In this document: positions 5,295 through 6,638 of the stretch, piece after piece
How positions within the stretch are numbered: position 1 is the first letter of the stretch
Layout: every line of letters begins with the position of its first letter
Source: an uncultured Candidatus Poseidoniales archaeon
GTDB lineage: Archaea; Thermoplasmatota; Poseidoniia; Poseidoniales; Thalassarchaeaceae
Direction of reading: 5' to 3'
Length of the DNA: 6,638 nucleotides
Assembly (NCBI GenBank): GCA_950068635.1
Contig: CATMIM010000059.1
Coordinates: 1 to 6,638, forward strand
Program-made: the position numbers and the translations under genes
The notes under the pieces: model-generated
Told to the model about the DNA's origin: nothing
Database searches by the model: none
What the model saw: only the letters and a program-made list of their open reading frames with translations

Positions 5295-6251
5295 TCAGCC
5301 CTCGTCCTCTTCGATGCGCCGCCAGATGTCGCGCACGGTGCGGAGGTCCTCATCGGCCTTGAGCTCGCCCTTGAGCCCCTCCTCCGTCCCCTCGAACTCG
5401 CCGACGAGATCCTTCTCCGCCTCCTCAGGAATCTCGGATTCCTCCTCTTCGGCAGCTTCCCTCTCAGCCTCCTGCGCCGCGAACTGCTTGCGCAGCCGTT
5501 CCCGTTCAGCCTCGGCCGTATTGTCTGTGGGCATCACGAATCGTTCCACATCCGCTTCGTCCCCGCCTTCCATCGAGTCGACGAGTTGCTCCCACTCCTC
5601 CCTCTGCCGCAGTTTGTGCAGTGGCAGGTTGGTCATCTTGAGCAACTTGCGCCTTCTCCTCAGATGGCGGATCGACTGGTCGAACACGAGGACGGTGAAG
5701 CCCAGCAGGTTGGCGGCGATGAAGCCCTCCGTGCGCAAGGGCTGGTAGATCCAGTACTGCATGTGGAAGTCGATGTCGGACACCTCGGCCACGTTGCTGC
5801 GGTCGACCTTGGTGCCATTGGCGTAGAAGAGCTCGACGTGCAGCACGTAGACGCCTCCTGGCACGGTATGGTCCGATGCCGCGCAGTCATCCCCGAGATT
5901 GGCATCCCACGTCCTGACTTCCATCGGGTCCTCAACGGTATCTTCCTTCAGGCTCCACACCACACGCACGCTCTCACCCGCCGCGGTCTCAGGTTCGAAT
6001 GAACACTCGATGTGCAGCGGCAGGTCCCGCCCGAGGACTTCAGGCACCTCCATTTCATGCCACTCCCGGAATCCCGAATCAGGCTCCATCACGGGATGCT
6101 CGGTGGCCATCGGCAGAGCGCCGATCCAGATGAGATTGAGCAGCAGCCAGAGGATCAGCGCGGTCCACGGGCGAACGGGTTTCAGTTTCGCAGGGGACTT
6201 TCGTTCCTGACGAGATTCCTTCTGTTCGACCTCCTCCTCCATGCGTCTCAC
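5295..6251 (-). CDS. Two-TM membrane protein with small extracytoplasmic domain and acidic coiled-coil tail
   Basis: No family is recognised for this 318-residue protein. A charged N-terminus (1-28) leads to a first membrane segment (about 29-48, WTALILWLLLNLIWIGALPM). The external region (about 50-170) is predicted beta-rich, with two cysteines (IECSF, DDCAAS) that could pair and one sequon (NGT); its length suits a single immunoglobulin-like fold. A second membrane segment (about 173-191) is followed by the basic RHLRRRRK, which puts the last 120 or so residues in the cytoplasm. That tail is highly acidic and probably coiled-coil (ERERLRKQFAAQEAEREAAEEEE), ending DIWRRIEEDEG. The GTG at 6251 overlaps the mptE stop by four bases (GTGA). 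An ATG at 6242, five bases after GGTGA, is an equally reasonable start. Either way the gene appears cotranscribed with mptE. It could be a scaffold or signalling membrane protein, but no function is assigned. Confidence 0.85.
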   Translation of the reverse strand: MRRMEEEVEQKESRQERKSPAKLKPVRPWTALILWLLLNLIWIGALPMATEHPVMEPDSGFREWHEMEVPEVLGRDLPLHIECSFEPETAAGESVRVVWSLKEDTVEDPMEVRTWDANLGDDCAASDHTVPGGVYVLHVELFYANGTKVDRSNVAEVSDIDFHMQYWIYQPLRTEGFIAANLLGFTVLVFDQSIRHLRRRRKLLKMTNLPLHKLRQREEWEQLVDSMEGGDEADVERFVMPTDNTAEAERERLRKQFAAQEAEREAAEEEESEIPEEAEKDLVGEFEGTEEGLKGELKADEDLRTVRDIWRRIEEDEG

Positions 6252-6638
6252 CGGCCCTTGAACAGGATGTCGAGAACCTCATCCATCCATTTCAGTTTCT
6301 TGAGTTTGATTTGCCCGTCGGTGTCCCCGCTCCAGCGTCCGACCACGTCGCTCTGGAAGCCGAGCAGCCGAATGTCGGCGCGGGCGCACCCGAGTGCGGC
6401 TAGCAGGCATGCGGCCCTGTCCCCATCGGTGAATCCGCCGGGATTGTCCGCGCCGCGCAGAGTGGTCGATGTCTGGTGAGTGAGGATGAGCGGGGGCGGG
6501 GAGGCGGAATCAGCGAAGGCGGTGAGCAGAGTGCGCCATTCCTGCTCGTTGTCGCCGTGAGCGTGCACCGCGAACGGGACGCCCCGACCGGCTGCGGTGA
6601 GCAGTCTATCCAGTCCACCATCCCCGTCGGATACGACC
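6248..6638 (-). CDS. mptE: Archaeal 6-hydroxymethyl-7,8-dihydropterin diphosphokinase MptE, C-terminal part (5' end outside window)
   Basis: MptE transfers diphosphate from ATP to 6-hydroxymethyl-7,8-dihydropterin, a step toward tetrahydromethanopterin or folate-type C1 carriers in archaea. It belongs to the DUF115 / MAF_flag10-like fold and is unrelated to bacterial FolK. The frame stays open to the right edge, so the GTG at 6568 is an internal valine, and the 129 visible residues are roughly the second half of a typical protein. They begin VVSDGDGGLDRLL, then AVHAHGDNEQEW, GGFTDGDRAACLLAALGCA, LLGFQSDVVGRWSGD and finally KLKKLKWMDEVLDIL. The HAHGDN and GGFTDGDRA motifs with the closing Lys-rich helix are characteristic of the family. 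The gene ends in a four-base overlap with, or five bases before, the following membrane protein gene. Confidence 0.92.
   Translation of the reverse strand, partial: VVSDGDGGLDRLLTAAGRGVPFAVHAHGDNEQEWRTLLTAFADSASPPPLILTHQTSTTLRGADNPGGFTDGDRAACLLAALGCARADIRLLGFQSDVVGRWSGDTDGQIKLKKLKWMDEVLDILFKGR

Noticed and set aside
5202..6002. Plus-strand open frame of about 266 codons opposite the two-TM protein gene
   Set aside because: It is a GC-driven mirror frame. The minus strand carries coherent membrane segments, a four-base coupling to mptE and a proper acidic tail, whereas the plus frame has no start context or recognisable domain.
5993..6008. GGTTCGAAT sequence resembling a tRNA T-loop
   Set aside because: It lies within the coding sequence of the two-TM protein, and no D-arm, anticodon arm or acceptor stem surrounds it.
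1..6638. CRISPR array, insertion sequence, integrase, toxin-antitoxin or defence genes
   Set aside because: No regularly spaced direct repeats, transposase or nuclease motifs, or terminal inverted repeats were seen on either strand. All long frames are accounted for by the genes listed.

Overview
The window is GC-rich, densely coding archaeal chromosome. It is almost certainly euryarchaeal in the broad sense: it carries the C-terminal half of the large subunit of family D DNA polymerase (DP2) and the C-terminal half of an archaeal-type 6-hydroxymethylpterin diphosphokinase (MptE). Acidic secreted or membrane proteins with Sec-type signals and Asn-X-Ser/Thr sequons, together with the GC-rich DNA, would fit a marine Thermoplasmatota lineage such as the Poseidoniales (Marine Group II). 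That placement is inference from style and was not tested by a search.

Layout. Bases 1-1985 (+) are the DP2 fragment, with its catalytic NCDGDED motif and two zinc-binding cysteine clusters, both expanded between the third and fourth cysteine. Bases 1986-2200 are a convergent intergenic spacer rich in short inverted repeats, including a neat potential three-way junction at 2036-2090. Every other real gene is on the minus strand. Reading in their direction from the right edge: mptE (6638-6248, 5' end outside the window) overlaps or abuts a two-TM protein with an acidic cytoplasmic tail (6251-5295). A 226-base spacer with three dyad-symmetric, operator-like sites and a TATA-like element follows. 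Next come a large secreted, membrane-anchored acidic protein of unknown function (5068-3257), a 177-base spacer with a possible 25-codon ORF, a PadR-family regulator (3079-2732), and a four-TM protein with a HAAS-like N-terminus (2731-2201) whose start codon directly follows the PadR stop codon.

How the genes relate. DP2 is the replicative polymerase catalytic subunit and runs convergently into the padR operon. PadR and the HAAS-like membrane protein form a translationally coupled pair, a known arrangement in which the regulator probably controls its membrane partner. mptE makes the diphosphate ester used for the archaeal C1-carrier pterin (tetrahydromethanopterin or folate type); the membrane protein behind it appears cotranscribed, with no obvious functional link. 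The large surface protein seems to be its own transcription unit behind a regulated promoter.

No tRNA, rRNA, CRISPR array, insertion sequence or integrase was seen. No convincing new defence or mobile system is visible. The less ordinary items are the expanded DP2 zinc motifs, the structured spacer after DP2, the operator cluster before the surface gene, and the two unrecognised membrane or surface proteins.
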